A stretch of 64,000 bases of DNA, taken from the NCBI GenBank assembly GCA_947589085.1, contig CANPZD010000001.1, positions 62,001 to 126,000 on the forward strand. Direction: 5' to 3'. The notes beneath the pieces were generated by a model. It had not been told where the DNA came from. It did not search any database and saw nothing but the letters and a program-made list of their open reading frames with translations. Shown here in pieces: positions 20,291 through 28,644 of this stretch; position 1 is the stretch's first letter; each line of letters opens with the position of its first letter. Source of the stretch: an uncultured Clostridia bacterium. Its GTDB lineage: Bacteria; Bacillota; Clostridia; Christensenellales; Borkfalkiaceae. The position numbers and the translations under genes were made by a program.

Positions 20291-21505
20291 GTGAAACTCG
20301 CGCAAAAACTCGCGCAAAAACTCGCAAAGTACGGGCAGGAACATCTTCTCTCTTTCGACGGGCTGAACGAGACGGAATGCGACGCATATCTTTCGCAGCT
20401 CGAGGCGATCGACTTCGGTCTGCTTGAAAGTTTGCATCGCCCGCTTCCGCGCCGCGGACAGATCTCGCCCGCGCCGTTGCTTACAGTGGAGGAGATCGCG
20501 CAGAGGAGAGAGGAATACGAAAGGGCCGGCGTTGCCGCGTTGCGTGCCGGAAAGGTCGCCTGCGTGCTGCTTGCGGGGGGGCAGGGGACGCGTCTCGGGA
20601 CGAAAGACCCGAAGGGAGCGTTCGATATCGGCGTCACGAAGCCGGTCTATATTTTCGAGCTGCTGATCCGCAATCTGCTCGGCGTGTGCGAACGCTGCGG
20701 CGCCTATGTTCCGCTCCTGATCATGACGAGCGAAAAGAACGATGCTGCCACGAAGCAATTTCTCGAAGCGCATACATATTTCGGTTATCCCGCGGCTTAC
20801 GTGCGGTTTTTCACGCAGGAATTGCTCCCGTGCGTGGATCTCGACGGCAAAATCATGCTGGAAACGCGCGGGCGGCTCGTGCTTTCCCCGGGCGGAAACG
20901 GCGGCTGGTACGCGTCGCTCATGAAATCGGGCGTCGCGCAGGAATTTCCGAACGCGGAATGGTATAACGTATTCGGCGTGGACAATGTCTTGCAGCGCAT
21001 CGCCGATCCCGTTTTCATCGGCGCGACGATCCTCTCGGGCGCGCAGAGCGGTTCGAAGATCGTCGCCAAAACAGACCCCGAAGAACACGTCGGGATGCTG
21101 TGTCTGGAAGACGGAAAACCCGCCGTCATTGAATATTTCGAACTTACTTCCGAGATGGCGCACGCGCGCGACGGGGACGGAAACCTGCGCTATCGGTGCG
21201 GTATCGTGCTCAACTATCTGTTCTCGAAGCGCATGCTGGAAAACATCGCGACGCAGCGCATTCCCGTGCACGTCGTCAAAAAGCGGATCGCCTGCATGGG
21301 CGCAGACGGAAAAACGCGCATGCCGGAAACGGAAAACGGCTATAAATTCGAAACGCTCATTCTCGATTTCGTCAATCTTGCGGGAAGCTGTCTGCCCTTC
21401 GAAGTCGAGCGGGAAAAAGAGTTCGCGCCCGTAAAGAACCGCACGGGTAAGGACAGCGTTGCGACGGCCCGCGCTCTGCTTCGGGCGAACGGCATGGAAT
21501 TATAA
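20291..21505 (+). CDS. UDP-N-acetylhexosamine pyrophosphorylase-like UTP-sugar uridylyltransferase
   Basis: LLAGGQGTRLGTKDPKGAFDIG, SPGGNGGWYASL, VFGVDNVL. GTG start chosen because of the ggagg SD; the track's ATG at 20261 abuts the -10 box. Confidence 0.88.
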   Translation: MKLAQKLAQKLAKYGQEHLLSFDGLNETECDAYLSQLEAIDFGLLESLHRPLPRRGQISPAPLLTVEEIAQRREEYERAGVAALRAGKVACVLLAGGQGTRLGTKDPKGAFDIGVTKPVYIFELLIRNLLGVCERCGAYVPLLIMTSEKNDAATKQFLEAHTYFGYPAAYVRFFTQELLPCVDLDGKIMLETRGRLVLSPGGNGGWYASLMKSGVAQEFPNAEWYNVFGVDNVLQRIADPVFIGATILSGAQSGSKIVAKTDPEEHVGMLCLEDGKPAVIEYFELTSEMAHARDGDGNLRYRCGIVLNYLFSKRMLENIATQRIPVHVVKKRIACMGADGKTRMPETENGYKFETLILDFVNLAGSCLPFEVEREKEFAPVKNRTGKDSVATARALLRANGMEL

Positions 21506-21508
21506 TCG

Positions 21509-22657
21509 ATGGCGCAAAAGAAAAATTCAAAACATAACGGCGAGGCCGAACGCGCACGGCGCAGTCCCAAAGCGTTCGCGGCCTTTGTTGCGATCCTGCT
21601 CGTGCTCGCGATCCTTGCGGGCGCGTGCTGGTATTTTCTCGTCTATCGGAAGCGCGGCCGCAATGACGCGCCGGGCGGCGGCACGGCGGTCGTATCCGGA
21701 GAGGTGTCCGTTCATTTTCCGGAGCTGGGCAACCGCTATACGGGCGACTGCGTCTATATCAAAGCGGGGGATACGGATATCCTCATCGACGGCGGCTCGC
21801 GGGAGAGTTCCGTCGACGCCATCCGGACCTATGTGGACGGGTACTGTTCGGACGGGATCCTCGAATATGTCATCGTGACGCACGCCGACCGGGATCATAT
21901 AGCGGCGTTTGCGGGAAACGGTACTTACGAAAGTCTGTTTTCGTTCTACGAGTGCAAGACGATCATCGATTTCCCGAGAACGGACAAGACGACGCAGGTT
22001 TACGAACGCTACAAGCGCGCGCGGGACGCGGAGGTAGCGGCGGGCGCGGCGCATTATACCGCGCTCCAATGTTATCGTTCGGAAGGCGGCGCCCGGCAGA
22101 GCTATGAACTCTCCGAGCATGTCACGATGACCTTTCTCTACAATTATTTTTATGAGCACAGCTCGAGTTCGGAAAACAATTATTCCGTCTGCATGCTTCT
22201 CACGCAGGGAACGGAACATTATCTCTTTACGGGCGATCTCGAAGCAAAGGGAGAAGAATATCTCGTGCAGTACAACGATCTTCCGCGCTGCAAGCTCTAC
22301 AAAGCCGGGCATCACGGCAGCAAAACGTCGTCCACGGACGCGCTTCTCTCCGTCATACGGCCGGAAACGGTGTGCGTTTGCTGCTGCGCCGGCTCCGACG
22401 AATACACCGACAACGGCGGCAACACGTTTCCCACGCAGGACATGATCGACCGGGTGGCGCGATATACGAAAAACATTTACGTCACCACGCTGTCCGATCC
22501 GTCGGCGCCGGGCGGGTTTGTCTCCATGAACGGCAATATCGTATTCACTTCGAACGGCGCGGAAAGCTCCGTAGTCGGCAGCAACAATTCCACCGTACTC
22601 AAAGAGACGCCGTGGTTTCTCAAGAACCGCAGTTGGCCGGAGTACGGCGTTCGATAG
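21509..22657 (+). CDS. ComEC C-terminal-like metallo-beta-lactamase-fold hydrolase, membrane anchored
   Basis: N-terminal TM; VTHADRDHIAAFAG; LFTGDLEAKGEEYL; KAGHHGSKTSSTDALL. Confidence 0.87.
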   Translation: MAQKKNSKHNGEAERARRSPKAFAAFVAILLVLAILAGACWYFLVYRKRGRNDAPGGGTAVVSGEVSVHFPELGNRYTGDCVYIKAGDTDILIDGGSRESSVDAIRTYVDGYCSDGILEYVIVTHADRDHIAAFAGNGTYESLFSFYECKTIIDFPRTDKTTQVYERYKRARDAEVAAGAAHYTALQCYRSEGGARQSYELSEHVTMTFLYNYFYEHSSSSENNYSVCMLLTQGTEHYLFTGDLEAKGEEYLVQYNDLPRCKLYKAGHHGSKTSSTDALLSVIRPETVCVCCCAGSDEYTDNGGNTFPTQDMIDRVARYTKNIYVTTLSDPSAPGGFVSMNGNIVFTSNGAESSVVGSNNSTVLKETPWFLKNRSWPEYGVR

Positions 22658-22663
22658 AGGCGT

Positions 22664-23284
22664 ATGATGGCGGAAATTACAGCGATCGTTCCCCAGAAAA
22701 AGGACAAGACCCGTTGCAATATCGAAGTGGACGGGCGGTTTTACTGCGGCATGAAATTGGAAGCCGTGATCCGGAACAGATTAAAGACGGGCGACGTCGT
22801 ATCGCCCGAAGAACTTGCGCGCATTCAGCTCGAGAGCGAAAAGCAGACGGCGTTCGACAAAGCGCTGTTGCACATTTCTTCGTCCATGAAGACGGAGCGC
22901 GAGATCCGCGGCTATCTCGAAAAGAAAGGATATCTCAAAGACGTCGCCGATTACGTCGTGGAAAAAATGCGGGGGTACGGGTTTCTCGACGACGCCCAGT
23001 ACGCCGCGCGCTATGTCGAGAGCGCCGCAAAGCGCAAGGGCAGCCGGCTGATCGCGGCCGAACTTCGCGGCAAGGGCGTTCCGGAAGAGGCGGTCGCCGC
23101 CGCGCTCGGGGCGCTGGGGAGCGAGGAAGAGAGCGCAAAGGCCGTGCTGGAAAAATATCTGCGCGGAAAGAACGCAGGGGACAGAAAAACATTGCAAAAG
23201 GCGTACGCGTATCTCATTTCGAAAGGCTACGACTATGAGACCGCCCGCGCCGCGCTCGCAAGCCTCTCCGGCGGCGAAGATTGA
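22664..23284 (+). CDS. recX: Regulatory protein RecX
   Basis: KTEREIRGYLEKKGY, GFLDDAQYAARYVES, KGSRLIAAELRGKGV. Confidence 0.88.
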   Translation: MMAEITAIVPQKKDKTRCNIEVDGRFYCGMKLEAVIRNRLKTGDVVSPEELARIQLESEKQTAFDKALLHISSSMKTEREIRGYLEKKGYLKDVADYVVEKMRGYGFLDDAQYAARYVESAAKRKGSRLIAAELRGKGVPEEAVAAALGALGSEEESAKAVLEKYLRGKNAGDRKTLQKAYAYLISKGYDYETARAALASLSGGED

Positions 23285-23304
23285 TCGGAAGCAGGAAGCC
23301 GGAC

Positions 23305-23985
23305 ATGCGGATCATTCACATCGAAGAGACCGATTCGACAAACGAATATATCCGCCGCTATCTGCCCGGGCGGGAAAATACGATCGTCACGGCGGACAGG
23401 CAGACTGGCGGAAAGGGCACGAAGGGCCGGAGTTTCCTCTCGGATCCCGGCGGCGTGTATTTTTCCGCGCTGACGTTTTTCGATCGTTTGCCGGCGGAGC
23501 AGGCGTTCCGCATCATGGCGCACGCCGCGGTGGCCGTCTGCCGCACGGCGGAGTTTGCGGGCGCCGCACCCGAGATCAAATGGCCGAACGATGTGCTTGC
23601 GCAGGGGAAAAAATTGAGCGGGATCCTGATCGAAAACGGACTGAACGGGAGATATGTGGATCATGCGATCGTCGGGATCGGCCTGAATGTCGGGAACGAC
23701 GTCTCCGCGCTCGGCGGGATCGCGATCAATTTAATCGAGGCGGCGGGGCGGCGTTTCGATCCGGAAGAAGTGCGCGCCGCGCTGATAGAAAATTACATGC
23801 GGCCGAGCGGGTTCGAAGAATATCTCTCTTACGTCCGTTTTCTCGGGAAAACCGTCCGCGTTACGGAGGGGGAAACCGTTTGGGAAGGGGTCGCCCGCCG
23901 CATTCTCGGGGACGGCAGGTTGGAGATCGAGGCGGACGGAGCGACGCGCGCGCTGTCTGCCGCCGAGATCAGTCTGAGGTTTTGA
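23305..23985 (+). CDS. birA: Biotin--[acetyl-CoA-carboxylase] ligase
   Basis: ETDSTNEYIRR, DRQTGGKGTKGRSFLS, IKWPNDVL, GIGLNV; no N-terminal HTH. Confidence 0.92.
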   Translation: MRIIHIEETDSTNEYIRRYLPGRENTIVTADRQTGGKGTKGRSFLSDPGGVYFSALTFFDRLPAEQAFRIMAHAAVAVCRTAEFAGAAPEIKWPNDVLAQGKKLSGILIENGLNGRYVDHAIVGIGLNVGNDVSALGGIAINLIEAAGRRFDPEEVRAALIENYMRPSGFEEYLSYVRFLGKTVRVTEGETVWEGVARRILGDGRLEIEADGATRALSAAEISLRF

Positions 23986-23986
23986 A

Positions 23987-24898
23987 ATGAAACAGGCCGA
24001 AACGTACGAAAACGCCCTCGCGGGGAAGTGCGGCAAGGGCGGAATTCTGATCTATGAGGACGCGGACGTCGCCGCGCTCTTTCCGAAGCGCAAGGCGGAT
24101 CTTCACAAGGGGAACTGCGGCTCGGCGGCGATCCTCGCCGGGTACGGGTCGCTCGGCGCGCCGCTGCTTGCGGCGGGCGCGTGTCTGAAATCGGGCGCGG
24201 GGTACACGCATCTTTGGCTGCCGTCCGCCGGAAATCCTGATACGGACGCGCTTCGGTGCGCCGTCGTCGCGGCAAAATATCCTGCGTGCATCGCCGAGAT
24301 CTATGCGGGCGAGCCGTTTTCCGCGGATTCGGTCGCATTCGGAATGGGCGCGGGCGCGGTAGATCCGCAGCGCGAGATGCTCGAACTTCTCCTGCGTCGA
24401 TACGAAGGAGGCGCGCTCGTGCTCGATGCGGACGCGCTCAACATGCTCGGCGCCTGCGGAGCGGATCTTCTTCGGACGAAAAAGTGCCGTGCGGTCGTCA
24501 CGCCGCACCCGAAGGAATTTTCCCGCCTGACGGGAAAGCCGGTCGATGAAATCATGCGGGATTTCGTGGGCAGCGCAAAGCGGTTTGCGAACGAATACGG
24601 CGTGACCGTCGTGCTCAAGAGCCACCGCACGGTGATCACGGACGGGGAGCGCGTCGCCGTGAACCCGACGGGTTCGCCCGCGCTCGCCAAGGGCGGAAGC
24701 GGCGATACGCTCGCAGGTTTCCTTGCCGGGACGCTCGCGCGCGGACTCTCTCCCTTCGAGGCGGCCGTCGCTTCGTGCTATGTATGCGGCCGTGCGGGGG
24801 AACTTGCGGCGCGGGATCTGGGCGAATATTCTCCCGACGCCGCCGACGTGATCGGATATCTCGGTTCGGCAATTCTGTCGCTGAAACCTCAGGCGTAG
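23987..24898 (+). CDS. nnrD: ADP-dependent (S)-NAD(P)H-hydrate dehydratase
   Basis: KGNCGSAAILAGYGSLGAPLLAAGACLKSGAGY, TPHPKEFSRLTG, KGGSGDTLAGFLAG. Confidence 0.92.
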   Translation: MKQAETYENALAGKCGKGGILIYEDADVAALFPKRKADLHKGNCGSAAILAGYGSLGAPLLAAGACLKSGAGYTHLWLPSAGNPDTDALRCAVVAAKYPACIAEIYAGEPFSADSVAFGMGAGAVDPQREMLELLLRRYEGGALVLDADALNMLGACGADLLRTKKCRAVVTPHPKEFSRLTGKPVDEIMRDFVGSAKRFANEYGVTVVLKSHRTVITDGERVAVNPTGSPALAKGGSGDTLAGFLAGTLARGLSPFEAAVASCYVCGRAGELAARDLGEYSPDAADVIGYLGSAILSLKPQA

Positions 24899-25644
24899 CC
24901 GAGCATGCGCACGCAGACCGCGCAAATGAGCAAAATGCTTCCCGAGACGAGGTAATAGATCGGGAAAAACGTAAACAGACTCATCACAAGCAGGAGAATG
25001 CCGCCCGTAAAGAAGGGGCGCGCATTTTTTTTGGAAAAAACGCGCCGGAACTTTGCTTTGAATTTCGGGCGGGGGATCTCTCCGCAGATGAGTTTTTCGG
25101 GCGTTTTCCCCGTTTTTTCGAACAGTTCAAAGACGTCGTCGCCGCGCAGGGCCTTTCTCCCGAAGGAAACGAGCAGCCGCTCCGCTTCCGGAGTCAGCGC
25201 ATTGCAGGCGATCAGAAAGGGAGTTTCGCCGTATTTTCTCAAAAGCGCCGCAACGGCGTCGGCGGAGAGAGGCTGCATCGTAAAGCACGGCGCCACCGTT
25301 TCTCCGTCCAAGACGAGCGAATCTCCGTCGCAGTGCGCTTCCCGTCCGTCGGCGCAGAACGCTTCCAGCAGCGTGGCCCGCACGCGTTCGTCCTTTTCGA
25401 GCGCGAGGTGCAGCATGAGTTTTTCGCGCCGCTCAAGTTCCGCCTTGCCGAGCACGCGCCGGCGGTGTTTCCGAAAGATGATCGCAAAGCTCAATCCGCC
25501 CGCGGAAAGCGCGATGAGCGTTGAAGCAAGGAGCGTGACCCACGTCGCCGCGCGAAAATAGCGGAGGATCCCCACGGCAAGGAACCACGCCGCCACGGAA
25601 TAAAACGCGACGTCGAGAATGAGAGGAAGATCGATTTTTTTCAT
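24889..25644 (-). CDS. Hypothetical membrane protein
   Basis: MKKIDLPLILDVAFYSVAAWFLAVGILRYF..., with TM pairs at both ends; the true start is far inside the 799-aa track ORF. Confidence 0.65.
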   Translation of the reverse strand: MKKIDLPLILDVAFYSVAAWFLAVGILRYFRAATWVTLLASTLIALSAGGLSFAIIFRKHRRRVLGKAELERREKLMLHLALEKDERVRATLLEAFCADGREAHCDGDSLVLDGETVAPCFTMQPLSADAVAALLRKYGETPFLIACNALTPEAERLLVSFGRKALRGDDVFELFEKTGKTPEKLICGEIPRPKFKAKFRRVFSKKNARPFFTGGILLLVMSLFTFFPIYYLVSGSILLICAVCVRMLGYA

Positions 25645-25713
25645 ATCGGAATTTTCGACGAAAATTTCGGAATTAAACTTGCCAAGCGAAAAAAAGTATT
25701 GTATAATGAACGC

Positions 25714-26841
25714 ATGAGAATTGCGATTTTCGGGGGATCGTTCGACCCCGTTCATCGGGAACATATCCGCATGGTGAAAGCCGCCGTGCGTTATTTGGGT
25801 TTGGATCGGGTATTTATCGTCCCTTCGTACATTGCGCCGCACAAGGAACAGGGCGCTTTTGCGAGCGGGGAGGATAGGTTGGAGGCTTGCCGCATCGCTT
25901 TCCGCGGTATAAAAAAGGCGGAAGTGAGCGATTCTGAAATCGCGGCCGGCGGAACAAGCTATTCGTATCTGACCTGCCGCCGTTTTGCGGAGAAATTTCC
26001 GGACGCGCAGCTGTATTTTCTCATGGGAGCCGATATGCTCGAAGATTTCTTCGGCTGGAAGAACCCCGAAGAGATCCTTTCCCGCGTCACGCTTGCCGTA
26101 TGCGGCAGGAAAGAGCGGATCCCCGAAGAAATCCATCGGCGGTTTTCGGCGCGGTTCGGCGCGGACTTCGAGGAGATCCCCTTCGTCGGGGCGGACGTTT
26201 CGTCGACGGCGCTCCGCGTGGAACTCGCGTTCGGCCGGCATCCCGCGGGGATCGACGGCAAGGTTTATCGTTTTATCCGGAAACGGGGGCTGTACGACTA
26301 TCCCGCGATCCGGGAAGCAATCAAGCTGGAAAAACCCCGCCGCCGCAAACACAGTCTGCGCGTGGCGCTCATGGCCTGCGCAAGGGCGCGCACGCTCCGG
26401 ATCCCGGAAGAAAAAGCGCTGCTCGCCGCGGCGCTGCACGACTGCGGAAAGTACGTGCCGCTCAGTTCTCCCTTGCTTGCGGATTTCGATCCTCCGCTCG
26501 GTGTTCCCGCGGCCGTGATGCACCAGTTCACGGGCGCGTATCTTGCGGAGCACGCGTTCGGGATCTCCGATCGGGATATTGTGAATGCGATCCGGTATCA
26601 CACGAGCGGAAGAGAGGGAATGTCGACGTTGGAGACTCTCATCTATCTCTCCGATCTTCTGGAATCCGAGCGGGATTTCGCGGGCGCGGCCAAACTCAGA
26701 GAGATGTATTGGCGGGATCTGGAAGCCTGCCTTCTTTGCAGTCTCGCCTTGCAGATCGACTATCTGAGGCAGAGGCAGGTCCCGCTGTATTCGCTGACCG
26801 AACAGGCATACGAATGGATGAAGCAAAAGGCTAAAAAATAG
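25714..26841 (+). CDS. nadD: NadD-YqeK fusion: nicotinate-nucleotide adenylyltransferase plus HD-domain hydrolase
   Basis: MRIAIFGGSFDPVHREHIRM (NadD) continuing in one frame to HSLRVALMA, LHDCGKYVPL, MHQFTGAYLAE, IRYHTSG, YLSDLLE (YqeK HD motifs). Confidence 0.92.
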   Translation: MRIAIFGGSFDPVHREHIRMVKAAVRYLGLDRVFIVPSYIAPHKEQGAFASGEDRLEACRIAFRGIKKAEVSDSEIAAGGTSYSYLTCRRFAEKFPDAQLYFLMGADMLEDFFGWKNPEEILSRVTLAVCGRKERIPEEIHRRFSARFGADFEEIPFVGADVSSTALRVELAFGRHPAGIDGKVYRFIRKRGLYDYPAIREAIKLEKPRRRKHSLRVALMACARARTLRIPEEKALLAAALHDCGKYVPLSSPLLADFDPPLGVPAAVMHQFTGAYLAEHAFGISDRDIVNAIRYHTSGREGMSTLETLIYLSDLLESERDFAGAAKLREMYWRDLEACLLCSLALQIDYLRQRQVPLYSLTEQAYEWMKQKAKK

Positions 26842-26922
26842 CTTTTTCATAGTACTATGCGTGACATAAACGCTGAAAAAAGCAAGTTTTTCTACATAAA
26901 TGCAAAAAATACGGAGATCGGT

Positions 26923-27270
26923 ATGGAAAGTTATGAAGTTGCGAAAGCTGCCGCAAAAGCCCTGTCGAACAAAAAGGCGGAGGATATCCTCATTCTCAAT
27001 GTTGCGGAACAAACGGTGGTCTGCAGTTATTTCGTGATCGGGAGCGGCAAGTCGACGACGCAGGTCAAGGCGCTCGGCGACTATGTGGAAGAGGAGCTGA
27101 AAAAGGCGGGACTTGTTCCCGTCAGAACGGAGGGCCTGCGCGAAGGCCGCTGGGGCGTGATCGATTACGGCGACGTCGTCGTACACATTTTCAACGAGGA
27201 GAGCCGGCTGTTCTACTATCTGGAACGCCTGTGGGATTCGGGGAAAAATATCGAACGTTTCGAGGATTGA
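26923..27270 (+). CDS. rsfS: Ribosomal silencing factor RsfS
   Basis: LSNKKAEDILILNVAEQTVVCSYFVIGSGKSTTQVKALGDYVEEE...WGVIDYGDVVVHIF. Confidence 0.95.
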   Translation: MESYEVAKAAAKALSNKKAEDILILNVAEQTVVCSYFVIGSGKSTTQVKALGDYVEEELKKAGLVPVRTEGLREGRWGVIDYGDVVVHIFNEESRLFYYLERLWDSGKNIERFED

Positions 27271-27287
27271 AAAGCACGTAAAAAGCA

Positions 27288-27321
27288 CGAGAGCGCCCTC
27301 TGCAAGGGGCGCTCTCGTTTT
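27288..27321 (+). terminator. Bidirectional intrinsic terminator
   Basis: cgagagcgccc-tctgcaa-ggggcgctctcgtttt. Confidence 0.8.
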
Positions 27322-27332
27322 CGGGGAAAAGG

Positions 27333-27587
27333 CTATTTGAACGAGATCCGCTTGGGATCGGAATACTCCGATTTCACGCGTTTTTTCTTTTTTTCCACGA
27401 TATAGTAGATGGGTTCCGCGGCGGGTTCCGGCGGGGTCGTCGGCTGCGGTTCGGGGGGCGCTTTTTTCCTGCGCGCGGCACGATAGCCGAGCAGCGCGAG
27501 TTTTGTCACATGCACGATGACCAGACAGATGAAGAAGAGAACGATGACGGCGATGGCGCCCGTTCCCTGTACGGAGAGGAGATTCAT
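27333..27587 (-). CDS. Small single-TM protein with Pro/Lys-rich tail
   Basis: MNLLSVQGTGAIAVIVLFFICLVIVHVTKLALLGYRAARRKKAPPEPQP... Confidence 0.6.
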   Translation of the reverse strand: MNLLSVQGTGAIAVIVLFFICLVIVHVTKLALLGYRAARRKKAPPEPQPTTPPEPAAEPIYYIVEKKKKRVKSEYSDPKRISFK

Positions 27588-27668
27588 GCTTTCAGGATAA
27601 ACCGAACGTTCTGTCACAAAATGGGCGGTTTTCGCATATTCCCGCAATTTTTCGGGAAAAATGCGCGT

Positions 27669-28457
27669 ATGGAATCGGGAACATTTCTCTCCGCGGCGGA
27701 GGCTGCGGAATACGGTGAATTCAAACGTACGAGAAGAGAGGCGGAGATCGCCGTGTCTTTGCACAAACTCATCATGGACGCGTCGCGCCGGGAAACGGAT
27801 CGCCATATGTTGAAATCCGCCTGCGACAGCGTTCGCAAGCTGTATTCCTACGGGGTGCTTGTCTCGCCGGTCTCGGTGGCGGCCGCCAAGCGGAATTTGC
27901 AGGATACCGAAGCGTATGTGGTCGCGCTCGTCGGCGGCACGGGGGAGACGCTCTTGCCCGTCAAAAAGTACGAGGCAAAAAAGGCCGTGGGGCAGGGCGC
28001 GCGGGAACTTCGGCTCATTCTCTGTTATTCCGCGCTGAAAGCGGGCAATCTCGGCTATCTGCGGCGGGAAGTCCGTCGCGTGAAGAGGACGGCGCGCAAA
28101 CTTCCGCTCGCGGTCTCGCTCGAAGATCATTCGCTCTCGGAGGACGAAGTCGCTTTGGGCGTGCGGGCGGCATGCGAAGGCGGGGCGGACGCCGTCTGCG
28201 TGCGCGGAGAAGTCAATCTTGTGCTGCGTGCGCTGCGGGTGAGCGCGGGAAAGATCCGGGTAGACGCCTCAAACGTGGAAAACGCGGAACAGATGCGCGC
28301 GTTGCTCAAAGCGGGCGCATCGCTCATCACAACGGATTGCGCCGACCGGATCTCGGAGGAGATGTACCGCATGGCGCGCGAAGAGGCGGGGCAGATCGGC
28401 ACGGTCGTTCTTCCGCTGCCGGAACACGAATTACAGGAAACGGACGCGCCGCAGTGA
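27669..28457 (+). CDS. Divergent DeoC/aldolase-like TIM-barrel protein
   Basis: Pattern resembling the deoxyribose-phosphate aldolase family (VSPVSVAAAKRNL, VRRVKRTA, RVDASNVENAEQMRALLKAGA), but weak. Confidence 0.5.
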   Translation: MESGTFLSAAEAAEYGEFKRTRREAEIAVSLHKLIMDASRRETDRHMLKSACDSVRKLYSYGVLVSPVSVAAAKRNLQDTEAYVVALVGGTGETLLPVKKYEAKKAVGQGARELRLILCYSALKAGNLGYLRREVRRVKRTARKLPLAVSLEDHSLSEDEVALGVRAACEGGADAVCVRGEVNLVLRALRVSAGKIRVDASNVENAEQMRALLKAGASLITTDCADRISEEMYRMAREEAGQIGTVVLPLPEHELQETDAPQ

Positions 28458-28644
28458 GCGGCGCGTTTTTCATGTCGGATCGGGGCAGATCGGCGGGCTT
28501 TCCGTCGGCTCGGGCAAAGTTTTCATGCGCGCGCGGGACAAAATACAAAAAACCCCGCAAAAACGCTTTGAATTTTCGGAAAAATATTGTAGAATAATTA
28601 GGTGAAAATTCGGCACGCGTATGTGCATTACGGAGCGAACGATC

